This document shows, piece after piece, positions 33,071 to 42,124 of a DNA stretch of 64,000 bases. Location: the NCBI GenBank assembly GCA_937925715.1, contig CALAMG010000017.1, forward strand, positions 186,001 to 250,000, read 5' to 3'. The position numbers and the translations under genes are program-made. A model generated the notes under the pieces. That model saw nothing but the letters and a program-made list of their open reading frames with translations. It ran no database searches and was not told the origin of the DNA. Positions within the stretch are counted from its first letter, which is position 1; each line of letters begins with the position of its first letter. Source of the stretch: an uncultured Collinsella sp. (GTDB lineage: Bacteria; Actinomycetota; Coriobacteriia; Coriobacteriales; Coriobacteriaceae).

Positions 33071-35728
33071 ATGAGTGCTGACTACCCGTCAATGACTACG
33101 GCCGAGATCCGCTCCAAGTTCCTCAACTTCTTTGAGGAGCGCGGTCTTAAGCTCTATCCTTCTTCGTCTCTTGTTCCCGACGATCCTTCGCTGCTGCTTG
33201 CCAACGCCGGCATGAACCAGTTTAAGGAGTACTACCAGGGCAAGAAGACCATGAAGGAGATCGGCGCTATCTCCTGCCAGAAGTGCGTCCGCACCAACGA
33301 CATCGATTGCATCGGCGAGGACGGCCGTCACCTGTCCTTCTTTGAGATGCTCGGCGACTTCTCCTTTGGCGGCGTCTCCAAGCAGCAGGCTTGCGCCTGG
33401 GCCTTTGAGCTCATCACCAAGGAGTTCAAGCTGCCGCTCGACCGCCTGTACTTTACCGTCTTTACCGAGGACGACGAGACCCACGACGTGTGGCGTTCTC
33501 TGGGCGTTGCCGAGGACCACATCTCCCGCCTGGGCGAGGACGACAACTTCTGGGCCGCTGGCCCCACTGGCCCCTGCGGTCCCTGCTCCGAGATCTACTT
33601 TGACATGGGCGAGGAGGTCGGCTGCGGTAGTCCCGACTGCAAGCCCGGCTGCGACTGCGACCGCTTCCTGGAGTTCTGGAACCTCGTCTTTACCCAGTAT
33701 GACCGCCAGGAGGACGGCTCCATGCCGGAGCTGCCGCACCGCAACCTCGATACGGGCATGGGCCTGGAGCGCATGGCCGCCATCATGCAGCACAAGACCG
33801 CCAACTACGACGGCGATCTGATGCAGCACCTCATCAAGCTGGGCGAGAAGATTAGCGGCAAGACCTATGACGCCGACGATTACTCCGGCGCCAGCCGCTC
33901 CCTGCGTATCATCGCCGACCACTCCCGTGCCGTCGACTTTATGATCTCGGACGGCATCCTTCCCGGTAACGAGGGTCGCGAGTATGTCCTTCGCCGCCTG
34001 CTCCGTCGTGCCGTGTTCCACGGTCGCCTGCTGGGCATCGAGGGCGCCTTCCTGACCAAGTTCATCGACGAAGTCAACGCTCAGATGGGCGAGGCTTATC
34101 CCGAGCTGCTCAAGAACGTCGCGCTCGTCAAGGGTATCGTCGCCTCCGAGGAGGAGCGCTTCTCCACGACACTCGACAACGGCCGTGTTTACCTGGACGA
34201 GGCCCTGGCAGCGCTTGCCGAGGGCGCTGTGCTTCCGGGCGACGTTGCCTTTAAGCTGCACGACACCTTTGGTTTCCCCATCGACCTGACCGTCGAGATC
34301 GCCGGCACCGCTGGCCACGATGTCGATATGGACGGCTTCACTGCCTGCATGGAGGACCAGAAGGCCCGCGCCCGCGCCAATGCCAAAGGCGACGCCTGGG
34401 GCAGCTTCAACGACGTTTGGGTCGAGCTTTCCGACAAGGTCGCCGCGACTGAGTTCGACGGCTATGACAACGATGTGATCGAGGGCGCCAAGGTTGTTGC
34501 CATCGTGCGCAACGGCGAGTCCGTCGAGTCCGCTGCCGCCGGCGAGGACGTCGAGGTCGTTCTCGACCGCACTCCGTTCTATGCCGAGATGGGTGGCCAG
34601 CAGGGCGATGCCGGCGAGCTTTCCGCCGAGGGCGTTTCGCTGACCGTTTCCGATACCAAGAACCACAACGGCCTGTATGCTCACGTCGCCCACGTTGCCG
34701 AGGGCACGCTGGCCGTCGGTGCTACCGTGACCGCCGCGCTCGACGCCGAGCGCCGTGGCTTCCTGCGCCGCAACCACACCGCCACGCACCTGCTCGACGC
34801 CGCCCTTAAGCAGGTCCTGGGCGAGCACGTCTCCCAGGCCGGCTCGCTGGTGACGCCCGAGCACCTGCGCTTTGACTTTACGCACTTCGAGGCCCTGTCC
34901 TCCGAGCAGCTCAAGGCTGTCGAGGACCTGGTCAACCAGCAGATCTTCGCTTCCAAGCCGGTCGTGACCCGTGTCATGGGCATCGACGAGGCTAAGGCTG
35001 CCGGCGCTGTCGCCCTGTTTGGCGAGAAGTATGGCGACGTCGTCCGCGTTGTCTCCGTGGGCGCTGAGGACCAGCCGTTCTCCCGCGAACTCTGCGGTGG
35101 CACACACGCTGCCAACACCGCCGAGATCGGCCTGTTCAAGATCATTTCCGAGTCCTCCACGGGCTCCAATGTCCGCCGTATCGAGGCCGTGACCTCTAAG
35201 GGTGCCCTCGACTATATGGCCGACCGCCTGGCACTCGTTGACGCCGCCGCCGCTGCGCTCAAGTGCCGCGTGGATGAGGTTCCCGCTCGTGTGGAGAACC
35301 TGCAGGCCGAGCTGCGCGAGACGTCCAATAAGCTCAAAAAGGCTCTGACCGGTGGCTCCTCCGACGCCATCTCCAGCGCCATCGAGGGCGCCGTCGAGCT
35401 CGACGGCTATAAGCTCGTTGTCGCTGAGCTCCAGGGCCTTGAGGCTGCCGACCTGCGCAACGTATGGGATACCGTGCATCAGAAGGTCGCCGGCCCTGTC
35501 GCTTGTGTCGTCGCCAGCGTGACTGAGAAGGGCACTCCGGCCCTGCTCGCTGCCGGCTCTGATGACGCCGTCAAGGCCGGTTTCCACGCCGGTAACGTGA
35601 TCAAGCAGATCGCGGGTCTGGTCGACGGTCGCGGTGGCGGTCGTCCCAACATGGCCCAGGCCGGTGGCAAGAATGCTGCCGGCATCGCCGATGCCCTCGC
35701 GGCCGCTAAGACCGCGCTCGGCGCCTAA
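33071..35728 (+). CDS. alaS: Alanyl-tRNA synthetase
   Basis: AlaRS charges tRNA-Ala and edits serine and glycine. The 885-residue protein has class II catalytic motifs near the N-terminus (LANAGMNQFKEYYQG, FEMLGDFSFGG, NLVFTQYDR). The editing domain zinc ligands are in RNHTATHLLDAAL and RELCGGTHAANTAEIG, and the C-terminal DHHA1 domain includes GGRGGGRPNMAQAGGKN. The ATG is nine bases after GAGGAG; a longer reading runs back through the promoter and is rejected. It heads the alaS-ruvX-mltG operon. Confidence 0.96.
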   Translation: MSADYPSMTTAEIRSKFLNFFEERGLKLYPSSSLVPDDPSLLLANAGMNQFKEYYQGKKTMKEIGAISCQKCVRTNDIDCIGEDGRHLSFFEMLGDFSFGGVSKQQACAWAFELITKEFKLPLDRLYFTVFTEDDETHDVWRSLGVAEDHISRLGEDDNFWAAGPTGPCGPCSEIYFDMGEEVGCGSPDCKPGCDCDRFLEFWNLVFTQYDRQEDGSMPELPHRNLDTGMGLERMAAIMQHKTANYDGDLMQHLIKLGEKISGKTYDADDYSGASRSLRIIADHSRAVDFMISDGILPGNEGREYVLRRLLRRAVFHGRLLGIEGAFLTKFIDEVNAQMGEAYPELLKNVALVKGIVASEEERFSTTLDNGRVYLDEALAALAEGAVLPGDVAFKLHDTFGFPIDLTVEIAGTAGHDVDMDGFTACMEDQKARARANAKGDAWGSFNDVWVELSDKVAATEFDGYDNDVIEGAKVVAIVRNGESVESAAAGEDVEVVLDRTPFYAEMGGQQGDAGELSAEGVSLTVSDTKNHNGLYAHVAHVAEGTLAVGATVTAALDAERRGFLRRNHTATHLLDAALKQVLGEHVSQAGSLVTPEHLRFDFTHFEALSSEQLKAVEDLVNQQIFASKPVVTRVMGIDEAKAAGAVALFGEKYGDVVRVVSVGAEDQPFSRELCGGTHAANTAEIGLFKIISESSTGSNVRRIEAVTSKGALDYMADRLALVDAAAAALKCRVDEVPARVENLQAELRETSNKLKKALTGGSSDAISSAIEGAVELDGYKLVVAELQGLEAADLRNVWDTVHQKVAGPVACVVASVTEKGTPALLAAGSDDAVKAGFHAGNVIKQIAGLVDGRGGGRPNMAQAGGKNAAGIADALAAAKTALGA

Positions 35729-35745
35729 GAATCTAAGAAGTCACT

Positions 35746-36174
35746 GTGGTTGCGCTCGCACTGGACATAGGGGAGACCAGGATTGGCATCGCCGTCTCGA
35801 GCCGTGATGGCAAGATGGCGATGCCTGTCAAGGTGCTTCCGGCTGCCGAGGTCACCGGTATGGCCAAGACGTTCCGCTACCTGGTTGAGGACTATGAGCC
35901 CGACATCCTGGTAAGCGGACGTCCCCTGACCATGGCCGGTGAGCCCGGCCCTCAGGCCGAGCGCGTTGCCGCTGTGGCGCAAAAGATTGCCGACGAGCTC
36001 GATCTTCCGTTGGAGTTTGAGGACGAGCGTCTGTCCTCGCAAGAGGCCAAGCGTATCCTGCGCGAGCAGGGACTCAACGAAAAGCAGATGAGGGGCAAGA
36101 TCGACATGATTGCCGCCAGCCTGTTTTTGCAGACGTGGCTCGATCGTAAAAACGAGGAGGTTTCGCATGCCTAG
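35746..36174 (+). CDS. ruvX: Putative pre-16S rRNA nuclease / Holliday-junction resolvase-like YqgF
   Basis: This is a 142-residue RNase H-fold protein of the YqgF/RuvX family, linked to 16S rRNA 5'-end maturation. It begins VALALDIGETRIGIAVS with the first catalytic aspartate, then EDERLSSQEAKRIL, and keeps a late aspartate in KIDMIAASLFLQTWL. The start is GTG and it ends eight bases inside mltG. The order alaS-ruvX-mltG is widespread in Gram-positive bacteria. Confidence 0.92.
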   Translation: MVALALDIGETRIGIAVSSRDGKMAMPVKVLPAAEVTGMAKTFRYLVEDYEPDILVSGRPLTMAGEPGPQAERVAAVAQKIADELDLPLEFEDERLSSQEAKRILREQGLNEKQMRGKIDMIAASLFLQTWLDRKNEEVSHA

Positions 36175-37600
36175 TGCTTCCGATCCGCGCCAGCCGAATC
36201 GTACACAGCAGCCGGCGTCGCGCCCTGCCCAGCCTGGCCAGCGTCCGGCACAGCTGACGCAGCGCGCAGCTCAGCCTGCCGCGCGCCCGGCGCAGTCCTT
36301 CTCTCGTTCGGCCCAACCTGTTCAACGGACGGGTCAGCAGCCTTCTGCTCGTTCGGTTCAGCATTCGGCTTCTCACGCGGTTCAGCAGCCCACTGCTCGT
36401 ACGGCCCAGCCTGCAGGCGGCACCCGCTTTAAGCAGCAGGCACCTACCCAGCGAACGCAGGCCCCCCAATCGCATTCGCATCACGCTCGTGGTTCGCATG
36501 GCGTTGCTCCGGCGACCCGCTCGAGCTACAACACGCATGCTCGTCGCGGTGCTCAAAAGAAAAGCTCCCCGGTGCCTATGATTATCGGTGGCGTTGTTGC
36601 CTTGCTTGCGCTTGTCGCGATCGTTTTCTTTGTCGTGCCAGCCGTCAAGGGCTTCTTTGGCGGTGAGGGTGCGAAAGTCGTTGCAGGCCAGCAGGTTACT
36701 ATCACGATTCCCGATGGTGCCTCGGGTGACAGCATCGCTTCGATTCTCTCCGAGAACCATATCGTAGAAAATCCCAAGGATTACTATGCGGCGGTGAAAA
36801 AGCTCAACGCCGATATGTCGCTCAAGCCTGGTGATTATTCGTTCACCACACTCATGGATGCGACCAAGGTTGTTCAGCAGCTCATGGAAGGCCCCAACGC
36901 GGGCTCCAATACGCTGACTATCCCTGAGGGCCTGACGGTCGATCAAGTCGCCGACCGTGTGGCCCAGGCCTACGACAGCATCTCTAAGGAAGACTTCCTC
37001 AACCAGGCCAAGGCCTCCAACTACGTGGACGACTATAGCTTCCTTAAGGGCGCCGCCAACGATTCGCTCGAGGGTTTCTTGTTCCCCAAGACCTATTCGC
37101 TGGGCGATTCGCCGACGGCCGATGACGTGATTCGCGCTATGCTCGATCAGTTTAAGACCGAGTACAAGTCGCTTGACTTTGCGAGCTGCGAAGCCAAGAT
37201 CAAGGAACGCTACGGTGTGGAGATGTCCGACTACGACATCGTCAACTTGGCCTCTATCGTTGAGCGCGAGGGCCTCAACGCCGATCAACGTGCGCATGTG
37301 GCCTCGGTTTTCTACAACCGTCTTGCCGGCAAGCTCGACGGTATGCGCTATCTCAATAGCGATGCGACTATGATGTATGTCACCGGTGGCGAGGTTACCG
37401 CCGACGACCTGCAGAGCGATAGTCCGTATAACACCTATAAGCATGAGGGTCTGCCACCCACGCCCATCTGCTCTCCGTCGCTCGAGGCACTCAAGGCCAC
37501 GCTTGAGCCGACCGACTCCGATGACCTGTATTTCTACATTACGCAGGACGAGGAGTACTTCTCGCAAACCTACGAAGAGCATCAACAGTCTTGGAATTAG
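36167..37600 (+). CDS. mltG: Endolytic transglycosylase MltG
   Basis: MltG cleaves nascent peptidoglycan strands and terminates chain growth at the membrane. The 477-residue protein has an exceptional cytoplasmic N-terminus: about 125 residues rich in Q, P, A, R and S with a repeated AQP pattern. A single membrane helix follows (IIGGVVALLALVAIVFFVV), then a LysM-like region and the YceG catalytic domain with the key glutamate in NLASIVEREG. The ATG lies six bases after GAGGAGG. The gene runs almost directly into the HAD phosphatase gene. Confidence 0.92.
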   Translation: MPSASDPRQPNRTQQPASRPAQPGQRPAQLTQRAAQPAARPAQSFSRSAQPVQRTGQQPSARSVQHSASHAVQQPTARTAQPAGGTRFKQQAPTQRTQAPQSHSHHARGSHGVAPATRSSYNTHARRGAQKKSSPVPMIIGGVVALLALVAIVFFVVPAVKGFFGGEGAKVVAGQQVTITIPDGASGDSIASILSENHIVENPKDYYAAVKKLNADMSLKPGDYSFTTLMDATKVVQQLMEGPNAGSNTLTIPEGLTVDQVADRVAQAYDSISKEDFLNQAKASNYVDDYSFLKGAANDSLEGFLFPKTYSLGDSPTADDVIRAMLDQFKTEYKSLDFASCEAKIKERYGVEMSDYDIVNLASIVEREGLNADQRAHVASVFYNRLAGKLDGMRYLNSDATMMYVTGGEVTADDLQSDSPYNTYKHEGLPPTPICSPSLEALKATLEPTDSDDLYFYITQDEEYFSQTYEEHQQSWN

Positions 37601-37601
37601 C

Positions 37602-38099
37602 ATGAGGATTTTTAGCCCCAAACGTTACGTTGCCTCGGTCGATCGCATCGACCTTAATACCCTGTGGGCCGACGGTAAACGCGCCATTCTGCTCGATCGC
37701 GATAACACCTTGGTGCCGCGCGACACCGAGCAGGTTCCCACCGCGGTTTCCGCTTGGCTCGACGCCGCCCGCGCCAAGGGTTTTAAGCTGTGCATGGTGT
37801 CCAACAACTGGCATCGCGACCAGGTCATGAGCTCTGCACGCGAGCTGGGACTCGAGGCCATCAGCCACGCCATGAAGCCGGCGCCGTTTGCCCTCAAGGC
37901 GGGTCTTAAGCGCCTCGGCGCCACGGTCGACGAGGCGGTGCTGATCGGTGATCAGCTCTACACTGACGTGTGGAGCGGTAATTTCGCCGGCGTCGATACC
38001 ATCCTGGTAAAGCCGCAGGCGACGCAGGACCTGTGGTATACGCAGATCTTCCGTATCTTTGAGCGCCGGGCCCTGCGCGACCTTCCCTGCGAGGAATAG
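37602..38099 (+). CDS. YqeG-family HAD-IIIA phosphatase
   Basis: This 165-residue haloacid dehalogenase-type phosphatase of the YqeG family has the nucleophile motif LLDRDNTLV near residue 29, the threonine/serine motif CMVSNNW, and the acidic motif IGDQLYTDVWSGN. YqeG relatives include phosphatidylglycerophosphate phosphatases, so a role in phospholipid synthesis is possible. The start lies one base after the mltG stop. In Bacillus yqeG lies beside aroE-like and ribosome genes; here aroK follows. Confidence 0.88.
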   Translation: MRIFSPKRYVASVDRIDLNTLWADGKRAILLDRDNTLVPRDTEQVPTAVSAWLDAARAKGFKLCMVSNNWHRDQVMSSARELGLEAISHAMKPAPFALKAGLKRLGATVDEAVLIGDQLYTDVWSGNFAGVDTILVKPQATQDLWYTQIFRIFERRALRDLPCEE

Positions 38100-38107
38100 G
38101 TCTCGCT

Positions 38108-38641
38108 ATGTCCCAGCACACCAAACACGGCTGCGACCATATCTTCTTTATCGGCTTTTTGGGCGCGGGCAAGTCGACGCTCGCGCGCAACGTCGGCACC
38201 ATGTTCAAGCGGCGTTTTATCGATACCGACCGCCTGGTCGTGCGCCGTTGCGGCAAGTCGGTAACCGAGATTTTTGAGACCGAGGGCGAGGATCGTTTTC
38301 GCGAGCTCGAGACCTCGGCGCTCCGTTCGCTCCAAAGTGAGCGCAGCCTGTTGGTTTCGTGCGGGGGCGGTATCGTCGAGACACCGGTGAATATTGAGCT
38401 GATGCACGAAATGGGTACGTGCGTGTACCTCGAGGGCGACTTCGAGGATTCGATTCGCCAGATTCGTCGGTCCGACACGCGCCCCGATTTCCGCTCGCCT
38501 GAGCATGCTGCGCGCCTGTTTGAGCATCGCCGTCCGCTGTATCGCCAGGCTGCCGACCTTACCCTTGATATTCGCAACAAGTCCTTCGAGGACGTTTCCT
38601 ACCTTTGTGCCGAGATGCTTTTGGAGCGTGGGCTGCTATGA
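38108..38641 (+). CDS. aroK: Shikimate kinase
   Basis: AroK phosphorylates shikimate at the 3-hydroxyl with ATP. The 177-residue protein has Walker A in FFIGFLGAGKSTLARN, the DTD motif (FIDTDRLV) that contacts magnesium and substrate, the FRELE substrate motif and the CGGGIVETP motif, and the arginine-rich lid around RRSDTRPDFRS. All hallmarks are intact. It overlaps the AroB-like gene by four bases (ATGA), so these two shikimate-pathway-type proteins are translationally coupled. Confidence 0.93.
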   Translation: MSQHTKHGCDHIFFIGFLGAGKSTLARNVGTMFKRRFIDTDRLVVRRCGKSVTEIFETEGEDRFRELETSALRSLQSERSLLVSCGGGIVETPVNIELMHEMGTCVYLEGDFEDSIRQIRRSDTRPDFRSPEHAARLFEHRRPLYRQAADLTLDIRNKSFEDVSYLCAEMLLERGLL

Positions 38642-39747
38642 TTCGCCGTCAACTGATCAATTTCCAAAACCGCAGCGTCGATGTCCGTGTCGGATTGGGT
38701 GCGTTCGATGAACTGTCGCGTATGTTTGCCTCGGCCGTGGGCAAGCCTAAGCGCGCGATGGTCGTTTGGAACGACGCCACATCTGAGCGCTATGGCGAGG
38801 TTGTCGAGCATGCGCTGGTCGACGCCGGTTTTGCCGTGTCGCTGCTAGTCCTTGAGGTTTCGCCTGCCGGTGCTACGCTGGCCGATGCCGATACCGTCTT
38901 TGGTGCCTTGTCTGCCAACGGCGTTACCTGCGACGATCTGGTTGTCGCCGTTGGCGATGCCGCAACCTGCTCGGTTGTTAGCTGGTGCGCCAACCAGTGG
39001 TGCGGCCGAACCGAGTGCGCGCTGTTGCCGACGACCTTCGACGCCATGCTCACGGTCGCGACGACCATGAAGCCGCTCGTCGCCTCGTCGGCCAATGCGC
39101 TTCCCGCTATCGCGTTCCGTCCCGAACCGGGCTTGGTCGTGTGTGACCTCGACCTTGTTCGTGAGGCGGACCCCGAGGACCTCAAGCTCGGCTTTGTGGT
39201 GCTTGTTGGCACCATGCTTTCGAGCAGTAAGTCCCGCTGGAATCAGTTTACTGAGACCGTCCCCGAGATTCTCGCGGGCGAGGAGGTCGCGCTCGTCAAT
39301 GCCGTTCAATGGTCTCAGACTGCCCGTAAGGACGTACTGATGGCCACAAACCCGAGCGCTCGCCATGCGCTCGATTTTGGCAAGACGGGGGAGTGTACCC
39401 TGCGCGCCTGCTTGGGCGATGCCGCTTCGCAGGTCCCTGCCTACCAGCTGTTATCCGAGGGCATGCGCTTTGAGGTGCGCCTAGCACATGATGCCTGCGA
39501 CTTTGATATCGATTACGTCTTTGAGGTCGATTACTGCCTGGAGGACTTTGGCATCGAGGAACTTGCCTTCGACCTGGAGCCCACCGCGTTTATCGAGGAG
39601 TTCCGCAGGCAGCAGTTCGCCCGCTCGAACCGCAGTATGTTGCCGCTGCCCGCGGCACTCGGCGCCATTCGTTTAACGAGCGTTGAGGACGAGGTTCTTG
39701 AGCGCCATGTTCACGCCTACTTGGCTTCTCGCAAAGAACTTCTCTAA
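38638..39747 (+). CDS. AroB-like protein (3-dehydroquinate synthase fold), probable loss of metal ligands
   Basis: This 369-residue protein is coupled to aroK and of AroB length. The LKLGFVVLV segment aligns with AroB's AExIKYGLI, keeping the first metal-ligand position as Glu180. Other hallmarks are degraded: the GGG motif of the NAD site reads VVAVGDAAT, the SSVGGK loop is not recognisable, the NFGHT histidine is Lys249 in LDFGKT, and the HGEAV histidine is lost at LLSEGMRFEV. AroB converts DAHP to dehydroquinate with NAD and zinc. Here it may be inactive, have a changed reaction, or be misassigned. The frame is intact, so it is under selection or recently altered. Confidence 0.65.
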   Translation: MIRRQLINFQNRSVDVRVGLGAFDELSRMFASAVGKPKRAMVVWNDATSERYGEVVEHALVDAGFAVSLLVLEVSPAGATLADADTVFGALSANGVTCDDLVVAVGDAATCSVVSWCANQWCGRTECALLPTTFDAMLTVATTMKPLVASSANALPAIAFRPEPGLVVCDLDLVREADPEDLKLGFVVLVGTMLSSSKSRWNQFTETVPEILAGEEVALVNAVQWSQTARKDVLMATNPSARHALDFGKTGECTLRACLGDAASQVPAYQLLSEGMRFEVRLAHDACDFDIDYVFEVDYCLEDFGIEELAFDLEPTAFIEEFRRQQFARSNRSMLPLPAALGAIRLTSVEDEVLERHVHAYLASRKELL

Positions 39748-39879
39748 GATTTATTGACATCCATCGTCTTTCGTATCATGTTGAGGGGCGGGTTTTCAAT
39801 CGGTTGCGGATCGCATGCGATTCCGTCGTTCGGTTGAGACCCGTTCCGTCTTTATAGAGACAATAAGAAAGGAATCTGC

Positions 39880-41010
39880 ATGTCTGAGTTTGCTGCCGGT
39901 CCTGCCGGTCGTATCGAACGTGTCCGTGCCCTGATGGTCGAGCGCGGCTATGACGCTATCGTGGTACGCGACGAGGCCAATCTTCGTTGGCTCACGGGCG
40001 TGAAGGGCGTCTTCGACTACACCTTCGAGTTCCCGCACGCGGCGTTTATTACGGCCGACCAGTGCCTGTTCCATACCGACTCGCGCTACCTCAACAGCTT
40101 TGAGGAGAACACGCCCGCCGGCAGCCCCTGGGTCTACGACATGGACGAGGGCACCATCCCCGGTTGGGTCGCCGGCAAGATCGCGGCCAACAAGTGCCGC
40201 GTCTGCGCTGTCGAGGACGACATGCAGATCAACTTCTACCAGGGTATTCAGCGTGGTCTGGAGGATCGTTCCGTCGCCTGCATGTTGCCGCTGATGCATG
40301 ACGACATCCGCAAGATGCGCGCCATCAAGGACGCCGAGGAGATCGAGCTCATGCGCCACGCGCAGTCGATCACCGATGCCGCCTTCCAGCATATGCTCGG
40401 CTTTATTAAGCCCGGCATGACCGAGAAGCAGGTTCGCAACGAGCTCGAGAACTTTATGTTCGCCAACGGTGCTGACAGCCTTGCCTTCGGCTCCATCGTG
40501 GCGAGCGGCCCCAACACCGCCAACCCGCATGCCGTCCCGAGCGACCGCGTGATCGAGAAGGGCGACTTTGTCCTCATGGATTACGGCGCGGGCTACTGCG
40601 ATTATCGCTCCGACATGACACGCACTGTCGTGATGGGCGAGCCTACCCAGGAGCAGCTCGACCTGTACGCGCTCGTGCGCCGTACGCACGAGGAGTGCGT
40701 CGCCGCCATCCATCCAGGCGTCGAGGGCAACGACATCTTCAAGCTCTCTAAGAAGATCATCGGCGATGCCGGCTATGGCGATTACTACAACCATGGTCTG
40801 GGCCACGGCGTTGGTATCGACATCCATGAGCTGCCCAACTTCAACCGCAGCAAGAACACCATCGAGATCGGCTCGGTTGTCACCATGGAGCCCGGCGTCT
40901 ACCTGCCCGGCGTGGGCGGCGTGCGCCTTGAGGACTACGGCGTGGTCACCGAGAACGGCTACGAGCCCTTCACCAAGACCCCGCACGACCTGCACGTTAT
41001 CGACTGCTAG
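39880..41010 (+). CDS. Xaa-Pro aminopeptidase, M24 family
   Basis: This 376-residue metallopeptidase removes N-terminal residues preceding proline. An N-terminal creatinase-like domain (1-135) precedes the pita-bread domain with metal ligands in LMDYGAGYCDYRSDMTRT (two aspartates), GLGHGVGIDIHELP (His), TMEPGVYLPG (Glu) and GGVRLEDYGVVT (Glu). All five ligands are visible. AGAAAGGAA precedes the ATG. It often sits directly upstream of efp, as here, but a terminator separates them. Confidence 0.93.
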   Translation: MSEFAAGPAGRIERVRALMVERGYDAIVVRDEANLRWLTGVKGVFDYTFEFPHAAFITADQCLFHTDSRYLNSFEENTPAGSPWVYDMDEGTIPGWVAGKIAANKCRVCAVEDDMQINFYQGIQRGLEDRSVACMLPLMHDDIRKMRAIKDAEEIELMRHAQSITDAAFQHMLGFIKPGMTEKQVRNELENFMFANGADSLAFGSIVASGPNTANPHAVPSDRVIEKGDFVLMDYGAGYCDYRSDMTRTVVMGEPTQEQLDLYALVRRTHEECVAAIHPGVEGNDIFKLSKKIIGDAGYGDYYNHGLGHGVGIDIHELPNFNRSKNTIEIGSVVTMEPGVYLPGVGGVRLEDYGVVTENGYEPFTKTPHDLHVIDC

Positions 41011-41034
41011 TCTACTTTGGTAGATAGTTTGGGG

Positions 41035-41076
41035 CGGGGCGTCCGGATCGATTCGGACGCCCCGCGTTCTCTTTTT
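41035..41076 (+). terminator. Terminator after M24 peptidase gene
   Basis: CGGGGCGTCCG and CGGACGCCCCG form an 11-base stem with an eight-base loop, followed by CGTTCTCTTTTT. Confidence 0.85.
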
Positions 41077-41170
41077 ATGCGCTCGCCGCAGGCGCCGTCT
41101 GCAAGTGTATAATTTCTGTCGTATGTAATTTGGACGCTTGTGCGTTCTGCCCATAACAAGAAAGGTCGCT

Positions 41171-41734
41171 ATGCCTACCATTTCTACCGCCGACTTCAAG
41201 AACGGCCTCGGTCTCCGCATCAAGGACAAGGTCTACACCATCGTCGAGTTCCAGCATGTCAAGCCGGGCAAGGGCGGCGCGTTTGTGCGCTACAAGACCC
41301 GCGACATCAAGAGCGGCCGCGTCGTCGAGAACACCTGCAACGCCGGCACCAAGTTCGAGAGCGTCATGCTCACCACCCGTGAGTTCCAGTACCTTTACAA
41401 CGATGGCACCGACTACATCTTCATGGACAATGAGACCTATGAGCAGGTTCCCGTTCCCGAGGACATGGTGGGCGAGAACTCCAAGTGGCTGCGCGAGAAC
41501 GACATCTGCCAGCTGCTCTTCGCCGACGATGAGCTCATGGGCGTGACGCCGCCGATGTTCATCGAGACCACCATCGTCCAGACCGACCCGGGCTTTAAGG
41601 GCGACACCGTCCAGGGTTCCACCAAGCCGGCCACGATTGACACCGGCGCTGTCATCCAGGTCCCCATGTACCTCAACGAGGGCGAGGTCATCAAGGTTGA
41701 CACCCGCGACGGCAAGTTCGTCTCCCGCGTCTAG
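41171..41734 (+). CDS. efp: Elongation factor P
   Basis: EF-P relieves ribosome stalling at polyproline. The 187-residue protein has three beta-barrel domains and the loop KPGKGGAFVRYK containing the conserved lysine position that is modified in many species. The signature IKVDTRDGKFVSRV closes the protein. AAGAAAGGT precedes the ATG; an upstream in-frame start would only add 11 residues from the leader. It heads an operon continuing to the Asp23 gene and nusB. Confidence 0.96.
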   Translation: MPTISTADFKNGLGLRIKDKVYTIVEFQHVKPGKGGAFVRYKTRDIKSGRVVENTCNAGTKFESVMLTTREFQYLYNDGTDYIFMDNETYEQVPVPEDMVGENSKWLRENDICQLLFADDELMGVTPPMFIETTIVQTDPGFKGDTVQGSTKPATIDTGAVIQVPMYLNEGEVIKVDTRDGKFVSRV

Positions 41735-41758
41735 CAACCAAATCTTCTAGGAGGACTC

Positions 41759-42121
41759 ATGCCCCAGGAAATCAAGATTGACGGCATCGGCATTTCGCCC
41801 GATGTTCTGACCGCCATCGTCTCGCGCGCCGTGTCCGATGTCGAGGGCATCGCCTCCGTTGGCGTCAAGGACCTTGCCACCAACCTTGTCTCCATGATGC
41901 TCTCGTCCAAGGCCCCGGCTTCCGAGCCGGCGGTCGAGGCCGAGGTCGTCGGCAACAAGCTCGCACTCACCGTGCGTGTCGTGGTGTTCTTTGGCTATCC
42001 GTTCAAGAAACTCGCCGAGGCCGTTCGCGCCGCCGTGGTCGCCGCCATCGATGCCCAGGTGGGCGTCGAGGTCGAGCGCGTTGACGTTTGCATCGACGGC
42101 CTCGTTTTCCCCAAGGAGTAA
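41759..42121 (+). CDS. Asp23/Gls24 family envelope-stress protein
   Basis: This is a 120-residue cytoplasmic protein of the Asp23/Gls24 (YqhY) family. It starts with IKIDGIGISPDVLTAIVSRAVSDVEGIASV and ends with the conserved beta-alpha unit VEVERVDVCIDGLVF. YqhY-type genes commonly lie between efp/acc and nusB in Firmicutes and are tied to cell-envelope and lipid homeostasis. AGGAGG lies five bases before the ATG. The exact function is unknown. Confidence 0.88.
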   Translation: MPQEIKIDGIGISPDVLTAIVSRAVSDVEGIASVGVKDLATNLVSMMLSSKAPASEPAVEAEVVGNKLALTVRVVVFFGYPFKKLAEAVRAAVVAAIDAQVGVEVERVDVCIDGLVFPKE

Positions 42122-42124
42122 CCT

